NCBI GenBank assembly: GCA_014360195.1
Contig: JACIXY010000010.1
Location: 1-64,000 of the forward strand
Length of the DNA stretch: 64,000 bases
Source of the DNA: Bacillota bacterium
GTDB lineage: Bacteria; Bacillota; SHA-98; UBA4971
Reading direction: 5' to 3'
Part shown: positions 25,566 through 33,390 of the stretch, one piece after another
Layout of the letters: each line of letters begins with the position of its first letter
Numbering within the stretch: the first letter of the stretch is position 1
The notes under the pieces: model-generated
Database searches by the model: none
Seen by the model: the letters and a program-made list of their open reading frames with translations, nothing else
Told to the model about the DNA's origin: nothing
Translations under genes and position numbers: made by a program

Positions 25566-27176
25566 CTATATCCCGCATGTCCCGGTGGGACACAGCCTAT
25601 CATTGATATGGGCCTCGAACTCGTCACGGAAGTACTTGAGCATGGTCTTGATGGGGACCGGCGCCGCCTGGCCGAGGCCGCAGAGCGACGACACCTGCAT
25701 CACCGAGCCGAGCTCATCAAGCAGCTCGAGATCTCCGGGCTTCCCCTCGCCCCGGGCGATCTTCGCCACGATCTCGTGGAGGCGCGCTGTGCCCTCGCGG
25801 CACGGCGTGCACTTGCCGCACGACTCGTGCTCGAAGAACCTCATGAAGCACTCGGCTATGTCCACGATGCAGTGGCTGTCGTCCATGATGAGGAGCGCTC
25901 CCGAACCGAGCGCCGACCCGTGCTCAGGCAGGGTGAAATAGTCCATGGGCACGTCGAGCAGTTCCTTCGGGAGGCATCCCCCGGACGTGCCGCCGGTCTG
26001 CGCCATCTTGAACTCCCTGCCTCCGGGTATCCCGCCTCCGATCTCGTATATCACGCGGCGAAGCGTGATGCCCATGGGCACCTCGATGAGGCCCTTGTTG
26101 GTGATGTCGCCGGTGAGGGTGAAAACCTTGGTGCCGGGGCACCTCTCCGTGCCGAACTGCCTGAACCAGTCAGGCCCGTTCAGCAGGATGGGCGGGATGT
26201 TCGCGATGGTCTCTACGTTGTTGACCACAGTGGGCTTCCCATAGAGGCCCTCGGTGCCGGGGTACGGCGGCTTTATCCTGGGCTCGCCGCGCTTACCCTC
26301 GATGGACTCGATGAGGCCGGTCTCCTCGCCGCACACGTACGCGCCCGCGCCTTTTCTTATCTCCACGTCAAAGGAGAAACCGGAGCCGAAAATGTTGGAC
26401 CCGAGCAGGCCAAGGGCTTTCGCCTGCTCTATAGCTTTTCCCAACCTCTCGATGGAGAGGACGTACTCGCCTCTCACGTAGATGAAACCTTTATTCGCTC
26501 CCACTGCATAGCCCGCTATGGCCATCCCCTCGAGGATGCTGTGGGGATCGCCCTCAAGGATCAACCGATCCTTGAAAGTGCCCGGCTCCCCCTCGTCAGC
26601 GTTGCACAGTATGTACTTCTGGTCGGCGTCGGCGTTTGCGGTGAAACTCCACTTGAGGCCGGTCGGAAAAGCCGCGCCGCCCCTGCCAACGAGCCCGGAC
26701 TTCTTCACAGCCTCGATGACGTCTGCGGGCTTCATCTCTGTCAGGCACTTCGCGAGCGCCCTGTAGCCGTCGCGCGCGATGTACTCCTCGATGGACTCAG
26801 GATCGATCACTCCACAGTTCCGCAGGACTATCCGTTCCTGCACCCCGAGGTAGGTCGGCTCCTCGTACTTTACCACCCCGGCCTGGGGTGCCTCACCGAC
26901 GAGCCGCGTCACAACTCTCCCCTTCAAGAGGTGTTGCTCGACTATCTCAGGGACATCGGAGACGCGCACCTTCTGATACAGCGTCCCCTCGGGATAGACC
27001 ACAATCACTGGTCCGAGATCGCAGGGCCCCAGGCAGCCCGTCTCGACCACCTTCACCTCCCTGTCAAGGCCCCGCCGCTTCACCTCGGCGATGAGCGCGT
27101 CGCGGACCCCCTTGCAGCCCTCCAGCACGCATGGGGTCCCCCCGCAGACGAGGACGTGTGAACGGTAGAACTCCAC
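25566..27176 (-). CDS. hydB: HydB, NADH/FMN-binding hydrogenase subunit
   Basis: NuoF-like subunit that binds NADH and FMN and links them to HydA. The 536-residue protein has an N-terminal thioredoxin-like 2Fe-2S domain (CGGTPCVLEGC, later TGCLGPC), then GRGGAAFPTG, NADEGEPGTF and YVCGEETGLIESIEG. The 4Fe-4S site is ESCGKCTPCREGT. It stops at DRLCPTGTCGI and lacks the C-terminal 2[4Fe-4S] ferredoxin domain found in many HydB proteins. The start is GTG 27176 after AAGGGAGG. A second, longer NuoF-like protein lies at the left edge of the window. Confidence 0.94.
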   Translation of the reverse strand: MEFYRSHVLVCGGTPCVLEGCKGVRDALIAEVKRRGLDREVKVVETGCLGPCDLGPVIVVYPEGTLYQKVRVSDVPEIVEQHLLKGRVVTRLVGEAPQAGVVKYEEPTYLGVQERIVLRNCGVIDPESIEEYIARDGYRALAKCLTEMKPADVIEAVKKSGLVGRGGAAFPTGLKWSFTANADADQKYILCNADEGEPGTFKDRLILEGDPHSILEGMAIAGYAVGANKGFIYVRGEYVLSIERLGKAIEQAKALGLLGSNIFGSGFSFDVEIRKGAGAYVCGEETGLIESIEGKRGEPRIKPPYPGTEGLYGKPTVVNNVETIANIPPILLNGPDWFRQFGTERCPGTKVFTLTGDITNKGLIEVPMGITLRRVIYEIGGGIPGGREFKMAQTGGTSGGCLPKELLDVPMDYFTLPEHGSALGSGALLIMDDSHCIVDIAECFMRFFEHESCGKCTPCREGTARLHEIVAKIARGEGKPGDLELLDELGSVMQVSSLCGLGQAAPVPIKTMLKYFRDEFEAHINDRLCPTGTCGI

Positions 27177-27200
27177 GAGCGTAAACCTCCCTTCTGGGCG

Positions 27201-27680
27201 TCACTTGTATTCTTTCAGGATCAGCGGGACCCGTTCGGGGGTGAGGTTGCCGTACACCGCCTCGTTGATCATGATGGCCGGGGCAACGCCGCAGACCCCG
27301 AGGCAACTCGTGTACTCCAGCGTGAACTTGCCGTCGCTGGTGGTACCGCCCATGGGGATGCCAAGCTCCTTCTCGAGCGCCTCAACGATGGCTTTCGCCC
27401 CGAGCACGTGGCACGGAGCGTTCTCGCAGACACGTATTATGTACTGGCCTTTGGGCTTCGTTGAGAACAGCGTGTAGAACGTTGCGACACCGTACACCTT
27501 CGACACGGGGATATCAAGCCCCGAGGCGATCTCGGTAATCGCTTCCTCCGAGAGGTAGCCGGCTTCCTTCTGGACATCGTGAAGGATGGATACGAGGGCA
27601 TCAGGTCTCCGGGAATACTTTGCCAGAATTTCGCTGACTTTCGCCGGACAGACGCCTGCACTCTTCGCCGCTGGCTCCAT
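27201..27680 (-). CDS. hydC: HydC, NuoE-like 2Fe-2S hydrogenase subunit
   Basis: Thioredoxin-fold 2Fe-2S subunit of the hydrogenase complex, 159 residues. Ligands are C-x4-C in CENAPCHVLG and C-x3-C in TSCLGVCG. The N-terminal helical region includes LVSILHDVQKEAGYLSEEAI, typical of NuoE. It lies 24 bases upstream of hydB on the same strand. Confidence 0.94.
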   Translation of the reverse strand: MEPAAKSAGVCPAKVSEILAKYSRRPDALVSILHDVQKEAGYLSEEAITEIASGLDIPVSKVYGVATFYTLFSTKPKGQYIIRVCENAPCHVLGAKAIVEALEKELGIPMGGTTSDGKFTLEYTSCLGVCGVAPAIMINEAVYGNLTPERVPLILKEYK

Positions 27681-27713
27681 GCTCTTCTCCCCTCCTTTCG
27701 CCTCAGACTGGCC

Positions 27714-28076
27714 TTACGCGCTGGCTATGACCCACTCGCCCACGACCTGACCGTTAACGATGTGGCTTGCCACGATCTGGCGGGCCTTTTCTTTAGTCAC
27801 CTTCCCGTAGGTCACCTTTGCAGCGCCAGGCTTGATCACATCGACGATGGGCTCCTGTTCGCACAAGCCGACGCACCCGGTCTGGGTCACCACCACATCC
27901 TGGATATTGCGCTTCGCGAGCTCGTCCATGATAGCGGACAGCGTCTCCCGCGCCCCCGCGGCGATGCCGCACGTGCCCATGCCTACGACGATCCTGGTGG
28001 TTTCCTTACCCTCCCTCAGCCTGGTCATGGCCTGAGCCTGTTTCCTGATGCGCTCCAGCTCCTCAACGGTCTTCAT
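27714..28076 (-). CDS. HndB-like thioredoxin-fold 2Fe-2S protein
   Basis: A 120-residue 2Fe-2S protein of the type encoded with NADP-reducing hydrogenases. It has a short coiled N-terminus (MKTVEELERIRKQAQ), then GMGTCGIAAGARE and TGCVGLCEQEP. Three cysteines at the expected ligand positions are visible, where four are usual for this fold. The same domain is fused inside the NuoF-like gene at 1-1799. ATG 28076 sits after GGAGGTGTCCGCG. It is the first gene of the hydrogenase operon. Confidence 0.88.
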   Translation of the reverse strand: MKTVEELERIRKQAQAMTRLREGKETTRIVVGMGTCGIAAGARETLSAIMDELAKRNIQDVVVTQTGCVGLCEQEPIVDVIKPGAAKVTYGKVTKEKARQIVASHIVNGQVVGEWVIASA

Positions 28077-28163
28077 CGCGGACACCTCCTGAGCTTTCCC
28101 CTCTCGACACAGTCACGTCGAGTTCACACTCAATTTCGCCAACTCCGTACATACTTAAGGACT

Positions 28164-28181
28164 TTGCGCTTTCCTTCACAA
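28164..28181 (-). promoter_or_regulatory. Possible Rex operator in the hydrogenase operon leader
   Basis: Minus strand TTGTGAAGGAAAGCGCAA matches TTGTGAA-N4-TTCACAA at 11 of 14 fixed positions, with the left arm perfect. It lies about 40 bases downstream of the predicted start site. This is weaker than the site at 20129. Confidence 0.3.
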
Positions 28182-28227
28182 TCCCCCTTCCGAGAAAACA
28201 TTCCGGCCCGGGACCCATACCGCACCT

Positions 28228-28256
28228 ATAATACCATTGCCTGGCCTCCCGGGCAA
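28228..28256 (-). promoter_or_regulatory. Predicted sigma-A promoter of the hydrogenase operon
   Basis: Minus strand TTGCCC (-35), 17 bases, TATTAT (-10), in a locally AT-richer gap. The predicted start is near 28220, giving a leader of about 145 bases before the HndB-like gene. Confidence 0.55.
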
Positions 28257-28302
28257 TAACTATTTCCACGCACTCCGCGGGATTCCTCCACGACTTTCGC
28301 CG

Positions 28303-28728
28303 CTACCCGGGGCCGAGCACCCGCGTGATCTCGGCCCGAAACCGCGCCGGGTTCACGCGCCTGCCGTACCCGTAGACAACCCCGTAAGAGGCCGCGAGAA
28401 GCCCAAGGCCCAGCACCGCGCCGAAGAGGGACGCGGATGTCGCTTGCCCCGTCGCCCGCGCGAAGACGGTCCCCAGGTATATGCCTGCCACCATGAAGAG
28501 GAGCGGCACCATGTACGCGATGAACGCCGCCCCGAGCACCCGGGAGCTTTCAAGCTCGAGCGCCACTTCGTCGCCCGGGCGGGCTCCTACGCGGTTTGTC
28601 GCTTCCACCACGACCCTGTCAGTGCGACCGAAATCGCAAGCCTTGCAGTGGCGACATGCTTCATGGCGAGTGACCTCCACCCTGGCCAACCCGCCGTGCA
28701 CCTCGATCACCCTACCACGTTCCTCCAA
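28303..28728 (-). CDS. RseC/MucC-family membrane protein
   Basis: A 141-residue SoxR-reducing/RseC-like protein. A soluble N-terminal half has a four-Cys motif in EACRHCKACDFG plus an upstream beta region. Two transmembrane segments follow (about residues 65-85 and 98-116) with a short cytoplasmic tail. In other anaerobes RseC proteins accompany Rnf or redox-responsive modules. Here it follows the HATPase gene and precedes the hydrogenase operon promoter, so a role in passing redox state to the regulatory module is possible but unproven. Confidence 0.8.
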   Translation of the reverse strand: MEERGRVIEVHGGLARVEVTRHEACRHCKACDFGRTDRVVVEATNRVGARPGDEVALELESSRVLGAAFIAYMVPLLFMVAGIYLGTVFARATGQATSASLFGAVLGLGLLAASYGVVYGYGRRVNPARFRAEITRVLGPG

Positions 28729-28767
28729 GCCGAATCAGCCTCCTGGGCAGCCCCCTGCCGGTTGCTA

Positions 28768-29313
28768 TCATGCGCGCTGGACCGAGTCCAGGCCTTCCCG
28801 GATGAGATTCTTGAGGACGCCCGCGAGCGCCGGGGCTGTCGGGGGGATGTCCCCAAGCGCACTCCTGAACTCCTCCGAGTCGAAGCAGAACGTCCTAGCC
28901 CCACGTGTGTGCCTGTACCTGAACCTCACGTCGGGGTTGCACACCACGAGAAGCGCAACCGTTTCCGCCATGTCGCCGAGGGGAGCCCTGTCGATGTGGC
29001 TCATCCTGAACGTGGCCCGCACCTTCGTGCCGCGGCCCGGCCAGGACTCGATATCCAGGTCGCCCCCGGCCGCCCTCGCAGCCTCGCGGAAAAGCGGAAG
29101 CCCGAGACCAACCTTGCGGGTGGTGCGCGACGTGTAAAAAGGGTCGAGCACCGACTCTAGTATATCCGACGGGATTCCGGCGCCGTCGTCAACCACTTCT
29201 ATCGTGAGAAGGTCGGACGCCTCGTCTTCCGAGACGGTCACATCCACTGTTCGCGCTCCCGCGGCGATGGAGTTCTGCACGATATCGAGGACGTGCAACG
29301 AAAGTTCTCGCAC
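28768..29313 (-). CDS. HATPase-domain protein (anti-sigma/kinase-like), first paralogue
   Basis: A 181-residue GHKL ATPase without a histidine-phosphotransfer domain. It begins at GTG 29313 (RELSLHVLDIVQNSI), after GGGAGGA; the upstream TTG at 29340 would include the Shine-Dalgarno. The N-box is VQNSIAAGA, G1 is DDGAGIP, and G2 is KVGLGLPLFREAARA. The C-terminal 60 residues are variable. Proteins of this kind recur in clusters with [FeFe] hydrogenases, PHP and DRTGG proteins. The phosphate acceptor is unknown. Confidence 0.82.
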   Translation of the reverse strand: MRELSLHVLDIVQNSIAAGARTVDVTVSEDEASDLLTIEVVDDGAGIPSDILESVLDPFYTSRTTRKVGLGLPLFREAARAAGGDLDIESWPGRGTKVRATFRMSHIDRAPLGDMAETVALLVVCNPDVRFRYRHTRGARTFCFDSEEFRSALGDIPPTAPALAGVLKNLIREGLDSVQRA

Positions 29314-29332
29314 ACAAGCTCCTCCCTGCCAC

Positions 29333-30073
29333 TCACTCAATGGGCAACACAGCCCGGCCTCCGGCAGAGGCGAGCGCGAGCCTGACTTCCTCGAAGGTCG
29401 GCTGCCTCAGGTAAAACGCCGTATGCCCGCGAATCTCGCTCAGCCTGTGGGCATCCGACGACACAACAATCGGGAAACCCGCAACCTGGGGAAACATCTC
29501 CCTCGCCCGCCGAGCGCCGATCCTCGGAGAGACCTCCAGGGCGTCGGGCCTGAGGCCGGGTGGAATCAGGCCCAGGTTCCTGATAAGGCTGAACGAAGGT
29601 CTATCCACATGAGCGGGCACCACAAGGCCCCCGAGCTCCCGGACGCGTCTTCCCACATGGTCGATGCTCATAGACGTGGACGCGAGGAGGAACCGGCGAA
29701 GGCGGCCTCTCACGACGCCCCGGGAATCGAGTATAAGCTCCTCACCTAACCTGGCCTCGTCGTTCTCGACGTCGGGGAGGCTTGCGTAAATCTCCTCCTG
29801 CCACCTGAGAAGCGCCCTCGAGTTATCGAAGAACGTGAGGACGTGTACGTCCTCGCGTGTCTGCACCTCCATGCCGCAGATCACGGCAACGCCCGCTGCC
29901 ACGCCCGCTTCGGCCACGGCGGGTGCGTTCTCGGCGGAGTTGTGGTCACAAATCCCCAGCAACCTCACGCCCTGCTGCGCAGCGGTCCTTACTATGGCCG
30001 GCGGGGCCATCTCCGCCTCGGCGCACGGGGACAGCGCAGTATGGACGTGAAGGTCCGCAAGGTACACCTCCAA
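29333..30073 (-). CDS. PHP-domain metal-dependent phosphoesterase
   Basis: A 246-residue PHP protein with the metal-binding motifs DLHVHTALSPC at the N-terminus, GICDHNSAEN near residue 40, GMEVQTREDVHVLTFF, VPAHVDRPSF and a final SSDAHRLSEIRGH. All expected His/Asp ligands are visible. The start is TTG 30073 or GTG 30067; the Shine-Dalgarno is poor for both. It overlaps the HATPase gene region by a few bases upstream of the preferred start. It may dephosphorylate a partner of the hydrogenase-linked regulatory module (inference); the substrate is unknown. Confidence 0.85.
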   Translation of the reverse strand: MEVYLADLHVHTALSPCAEAEMAPPAIVRTAAQQGVRLLGICDHNSAENAPAVAEAGVAAGVAVICGMEVQTREDVHVLTFFDNSRALLRWQEEIYASLPDVENDEARLGEELILDSRGVVRGRLRRFLLASTSMSIDHVGRRVRELGGLVVPAHVDRPSFSLIRNLGLIPPGLRPDALEVSPRIGARRAREMFPQVAGFPIVVSSDAHRLSEIRGHTAFYLRQPTFEEVRLALASAGGRAVLPIE

Positions 30074-30094
30074 CGGGACCTCACCCCTACTTGC

Positions 30095-30445
30095 TTAGCT
30101 CCCTGTCCTGCCGCGGACCCCTGCCGCATAAAGGCGGCCCACAACCTCGAAGGCGGGCAGACGAGTCCTGAGAAGTGGAATGCCTTCCTCGTCGGCCCTC
30201 CGGGCGGCCTCGGGCTGGCACTCGACGCCCCCCGCCACCACAATGGCCGCCAGCCCCACCAGCGTGGCCACGGCGATGATGTTCTCGTGCGCCTGCACGG
30301 TCACCCAGATGTCGCCATCGCGGGCGTGCGCCATGACGTCGCTAAGGAGGTCCGACGCGTAGCCGCATTTCACCTCATTGTCGAGGCCGCTTGTGCCGGC
30401 CTCGACGGTGCATTCAACCATATCAAGGACATCCCGCACTTTCAC
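30095..30445 (-). CDS. DRTGG-domain protein, first paralogue
   Basis: A 116-residue single-domain DRTGG protein beginning MKVRDVLDMVE. The core is CGYASDLLSDVMAHARDGDIWVT, then the hydrophobic VATLVGLAAIVVAGG and a C-terminal IPLLRT region. The domain occurs next to CBS domains and phosphotransacetylase and is thought to sense ligands. GTG 30445 has GGGG eight bases ahead; a GTG at 30454 overlaps the upstream stop. It follows the HydA-like protein directly. Confidence 0.8.
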   Translation of the reverse strand: MKVRDVLDMVECTVEAGTSGLDNEVKCGYASDLLSDVMAHARDGDIWVTVQAHENIIAVATLVGLAAIVVAGGVECQPEAARRADEEGIPLLRTRLPAFEVVGRLYAAGVRGRTGS

Positions 30446-30450
30446 GCATC

Positions 30451-31800
30451 TCACCCCTCGCGCTCGCCTGGCTCACCTGCAGCGCTCATCGCAGACGGGT
30501 TCTTCTTCGCAAGGTCGAAGAGCTGCTCCGCCAGGACCTTCACCTGGTCACGCAGCTTGAAGACGCAGTCTGTGTCCACAGCGAGGCCCTGCACGATATC
30601 CTCAGCAAGGGCCCTACAGTGCGGGGACCCGCACGACCCGCAGTCGAGCCCGGGCAGGTCCTTTACGACCTTCTCGATCATCTCCGCCTTGGAGATCGCC
30701 CGCGACACGTCCCGGTCCAGCCGGAAAGCAGGAACCGCCGCGATGTCCTGGCGCATATCGAAATAACCGGCCCGGGCGCGCCGTGTAAGCTCCTCCTCTT
30801 CCTCCGTGGTGAACGCTGGGCAGTCGGCGAACCTCTTTGCCAGCTTCTCCAGATGTACGTGGGCGATGAAGGGATTGCGCACTGTGAGGGCGCCCCCCAC
30901 GCAGCCGCCGATGCATGCCTGGGCTTCGATGAAGTCCACATCGGCGAGCCTACCCACCTCGACCTCTTCAAGGACGTCGATGACGCTGTGAATGCCGTCC
31001 ACCACCAGATAGTTCTCAAGGCCAACCGCGGCATTCTCCCCTCCTGACCCGCCCCATCCGATGCCCGCCCCTGAAGCCCTGCGCTTTGGCGGGTGCGAGG
31101 CAGGGCTTGCCAGGCGGCGTGAGATCTCGCCGTAGACGTCAGCGATGGAGATAGCCCCGTCCACAGACGAGAAGCCCCGCTTTACGGCCTCGCGCACCCA
31201 TGTCACCTTGGCCGGGCAGGGGGTGATGAAGAACGCCCCGATGTCCTCCGGCGGGATTCCCAGCTCCTTGCTCTTGTTCTCCTTGGCAAGCTTGCCCGCG
31301 CATGTCATCGGGGAGTCCACCGGGATCAAATGGTCTATGAGCGCCGGAAACCTCACCTGTATGAGCCTGACCACAGCCGGGCATGCCGCCGAGATCATGG
31401 GGCGTATCTCGCGGTGCTGGCGAAGATATTCGCGAGTCACCAGGGTGGCAACGTCCGCCCCCCGCGCGACCTCGAACACATCGTCGAAGCCCATATCAAT
31501 GAGGGCTGCAAGCACGCGATCGGGCTCGACGTCTGGGCCGAACTGTCCGTAGAGTGCCGGCGCAGGTAACGCAACGGTGTACCTGAAGTCTTTCAGGCGC
31601 TCGAGAGAGTCTGTGATAGCGGTCTTGGCGTGGTTATCGCAAGTCCTTATGCATTCCCCGCAGTCGGTGCACCTCTCCGCATTGATCCTGGCCTTGCCCT
31701 GCCTCACCCTGATGGCTTCGGTCGGGCAGTTCTTTATGCAGCGCGTGCATCCGCGACATTTCTCTTCGATCAGGAGGACCGAGTGGAACAGGCCGGTCAT
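30451..31800 (-). CDS. HydA-like [FeFe]-hydrogenase domain protein, putative sensor
   Basis: A 449-residue protein. Two N-terminal 4Fe-4S clusters (CRGCTRCIKNC, CTDCGECIRTC) are followed by an H-cluster-type domain in which the usual motifs are altered: SAACPAV for TSCSPGW, TPCPAKV for MPCTAKK, and ACIGGCVGG for CCPGGCVGG. The cysteines that would hold the H-cluster remain. A C-terminal four-Cys motif (DCGSCGSPHC and a distant Cys) adds another 4Fe-4S site. Linkage to HATPase, PHP and DRTGG genes matches clusters proposed to use a sensory hydrogenase. Catalytic capacity is uncertain. Confidence 0.85.
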   Translation of the reverse strand: MTGLFHSVLLIEEKCRGCTRCIKNCPTEAIRVRQGKARINAERCTDCGECIRTCDNHAKTAITDSLERLKDFRYTVALPAPALYGQFGPDVEPDRVLAALIDMGFDDVFEVARGADVATLVTREYLRQHREIRPMISAACPAVVRLIQVRFPALIDHLIPVDSPMTCAGKLAKENKSKELGIPPEDIGAFFITPCPAKVTWVREAVKRGFSSVDGAISIADVYGEISRRLASPASHPPKRRASGAGIGWGGSGGENAAVGLENYLVVDGIHSVIDVLEEVEVGRLADVDFIEAQACIGGCVGGALTVRNPFIAHVHLEKLAKRFADCPAFTTEEEEELTRRARAGYFDMRQDIAAVPAFRLDRDVSRAISKAEMIEKVVKDLPGLDCGSCGSPHCRALAEDIVQGLAVDTDCVFKLRDQVKVLAEQLFDLAKKNPSAMSAAGEPGEREG

Positions 31801-32228
31801 GTCAGACTTCCTTTCGAGGGAAGGTTGATAACCATTCTGACGTTCGTGCCCCGTCCGACTGTGGACTCGATGTGGAATTCATCGGAGTATCTTTTCATGT
31901 TGGGCAGGCCCAGTCCGGCGCCGAACCCCATCTCCCGTATATGCTCCGGTGCCGTCGAGTACCCCTCCTGCATGGCCAGCGGTATGTCGGGGATCCCGGG
32001 ACCTTCATCGTCCGCCACGATCTCGATGCGCTCGGGCGAGATGTCAACGGACAGGACCCCGCGGAAGGCGTGGATAACGATGTTCATCTCGGCTTCGTAC
32101 GCAACGATCGCGGCCCGCCGGGCCGTCTCGGCGTCGATGCCCACCTGGCGCAGCGTCCGCTTGAGCTTCGCCGCAGCCTCCCCCGCAGCCTGGAAATCCC
32201 CGCCGGTGACCTTGCACTCAAGGCGCAT
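31797..32228 (-). CDS. RsbW-like HATPase/anti-sigma-type protein, second paralogue
   Basis: A 143-residue GHKL ATPase starting at ATG 32228 (MRLECKVTGGDF). The N-box region is YEAEMNIVIHAF, followed by VADDEGPGIPD and GFGAGLGLPNMKRY. It is of the serine-kinase/anti-sigma size. ORF sequence upstream of the ATG is a low-complexity reading of the neighbouring gene's repeat tail. Its end overlaps the HydA-like start by four bases, suggesting a coupled pair. Confidence 0.85.
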   Translation of the reverse strand: MRLECKVTGGDFQAAGEAAAKLKRTLRQVGIDAETARRAAIVAYEAEMNIVIHAFRGVLSVDISPERIEIVADDEGPGIPDIPLAMQEGYSTAPEHIREMGFGAGLGLPNMKRYSDEFHIESTVGRGTNVRMVINLPSKGSLT

Positions 32229-32742
32229 CGCACGAACCCCCGCGCGCCCCGTGCGGCTTGTCGTCGGTGTCGCTGCCAATCCCGGTACTGGTGCCGGTGT
32301 CGGTGCCCGTGCTGGTGTCCACGCGAGTGCCCGGGCTGGGGCTGGCGCTGGCGCTGGCGCTGGTGGCGGCGCCACCGTCGTCTTCGGCGCACGGCCAGGC
32401 GCACTTGCCGCGCAGGCCTGCCTCGAAGAGCAAGCCGGCAGACTCATACAGCGGGTACGACGTACACAAGACGGGGATGCCAGCCTCCGCCGCCATAGCC
32501 ACGATTTCAGGCGTGGGCTTCTTGCCGCGGACGAAAACGATGCCCAAGAGGTCCATCATTTCGGCCGCACGGATTATCTGAGGGGTGACAAGCCCTGTGA
32601 GAACGAGCATCCTGGCCCTCGTAAAAGCCAGGAGGTCGCTGATGAGGTCGCACCCGCACGCGGCCTCGATCTCCTGGTCGAGCTTGTCCTCCCCTGTAAG
32701 GACCGTGGCATCGAGAATCCTCATGACATCGCGCAGCCGCAC
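32218..32742 (-). CDS. DRTGG-domain protein with low-complexity tail, second paralogue
   Basis: A 174-residue protein. Residues 1-115 form a DRTGG-type domain (MRLRDVMRILDATVLTG, CGCDLISDLLAFTRARM, GIVFVRGKKPTPEIV). From about residue 117 an unusual tail follows, CAWPCAEDDGG and then runs of SASAS and TSTGTDTGT. The tail is encoded by GGTGTC- and GGCGCT-type repeats and overlaps the HATPase start. The paralogue at 30095 ends without such a tail, so this one probably arose by repeat expansion or loss of a stop. Confidence 0.8.
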   Translation of the reverse strand: MRLRDVMRILDATVLTGEDKLDQEIEAACGCDLISDLLAFTRARMLVLTGLVTPQIIRAAEMMDLLGIVFVRGKKPTPEIVAMAAEAGIPVLCTSYPLYESAGLLFEAGLRGKCAWPCAEDDGGAATSASASASPSPGTRVDTSTGTDTGTSTGIGSDTDDKPHGARGGSCDAP

Positions 32743-32814
32743 TCTTCATCATTCCTTCCAGCTACAACCACAGGACGGGCCAGCTACAACAGGAGGATGG
32801 GGCCTACCGAACCC

Positions 32815-33357
32815 CTACTGAACCACCACCACGGAATAACCTTTCGCCTCGAGTTCGGCGGCAAGCCTCTCAGCGTTGGCCTTCTCCGCAAACGCTCCCA
32901 CCTGCACTCTGTACGGGGCGCCGCCGGTTACAAACCCGGGGTACCCTGCGCCGGCAAGCTCGCGAGCCAGGCTCTCCGCTCCCGTCCGATCATCGAACTC
33001 GCCCACCTGGACCCGGTAAAGGATCTGTCCGGTGGTTGCGGGAGGCACCTGTGAGCTCTCATCTGCCGGGCAGGGGGCTGTCGTCGCAACCCCCTCGGGT
33101 CCAGGCGATGTCGTCTCGGGAACCGGGGCACCAGGCCTTGAGGGCGACGTCGATGCGGCATCGTCGGACACGCCTGCGGGGGCGACCTCGTTTGTGGCTT
33201 GCGGTGCCTTGCCGTTACCCGGCCCAGGACCGGACGCAAGGAGGCCGAAGGCGTACCTGCCCATGAGCACGCCGAGGCCGATGGCAAGCGCCGCCATGAC
33301 CACAAGCATCAACACCATGGACAGGCTCTGACCTACCCTTCCCCTTCTTTCAGGCAT
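32815..33357 (-). CDS. SPOR-domain membrane-anchored protein
   Basis: A 180-residue protein starting at ATG 33357 after GGAGGGGG. A cytoplasmic basic start (MPERRGRVG) precedes one membrane segment (about residues 13-40). A Pro/Ser/Thr-rich linker follows, then two partial SPOR repeats (YRVQVGEFDD... and YRVQVGAFAEKANAERLAAEL). SPOR domains bind denuded peptidoglycan, so a role in cell division or sporulation septation is likely. It follows folC by 33 bases on the same strand. Confidence 0.82.
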   Translation of the reverse strand: MPERRGRVGQSLSMVLMLVVMAALAIGLGVLMGRYAFGLLASGPGPGNGKAPQATNEVAPAGVSDDAASTSPSRPGAPVPETTSPGPEGVATTAPCPADESSQVPPATTGQILYRVQVGEFDDRTGAESLARELAGAGYPGFVTGGAPYRVQVGAFAEKANAERLAAELEAKGYSVVVVQ

Positions 33358-33390
33358 CTTCGATTCCCCCTCCAGCATTCTGCCATTATA

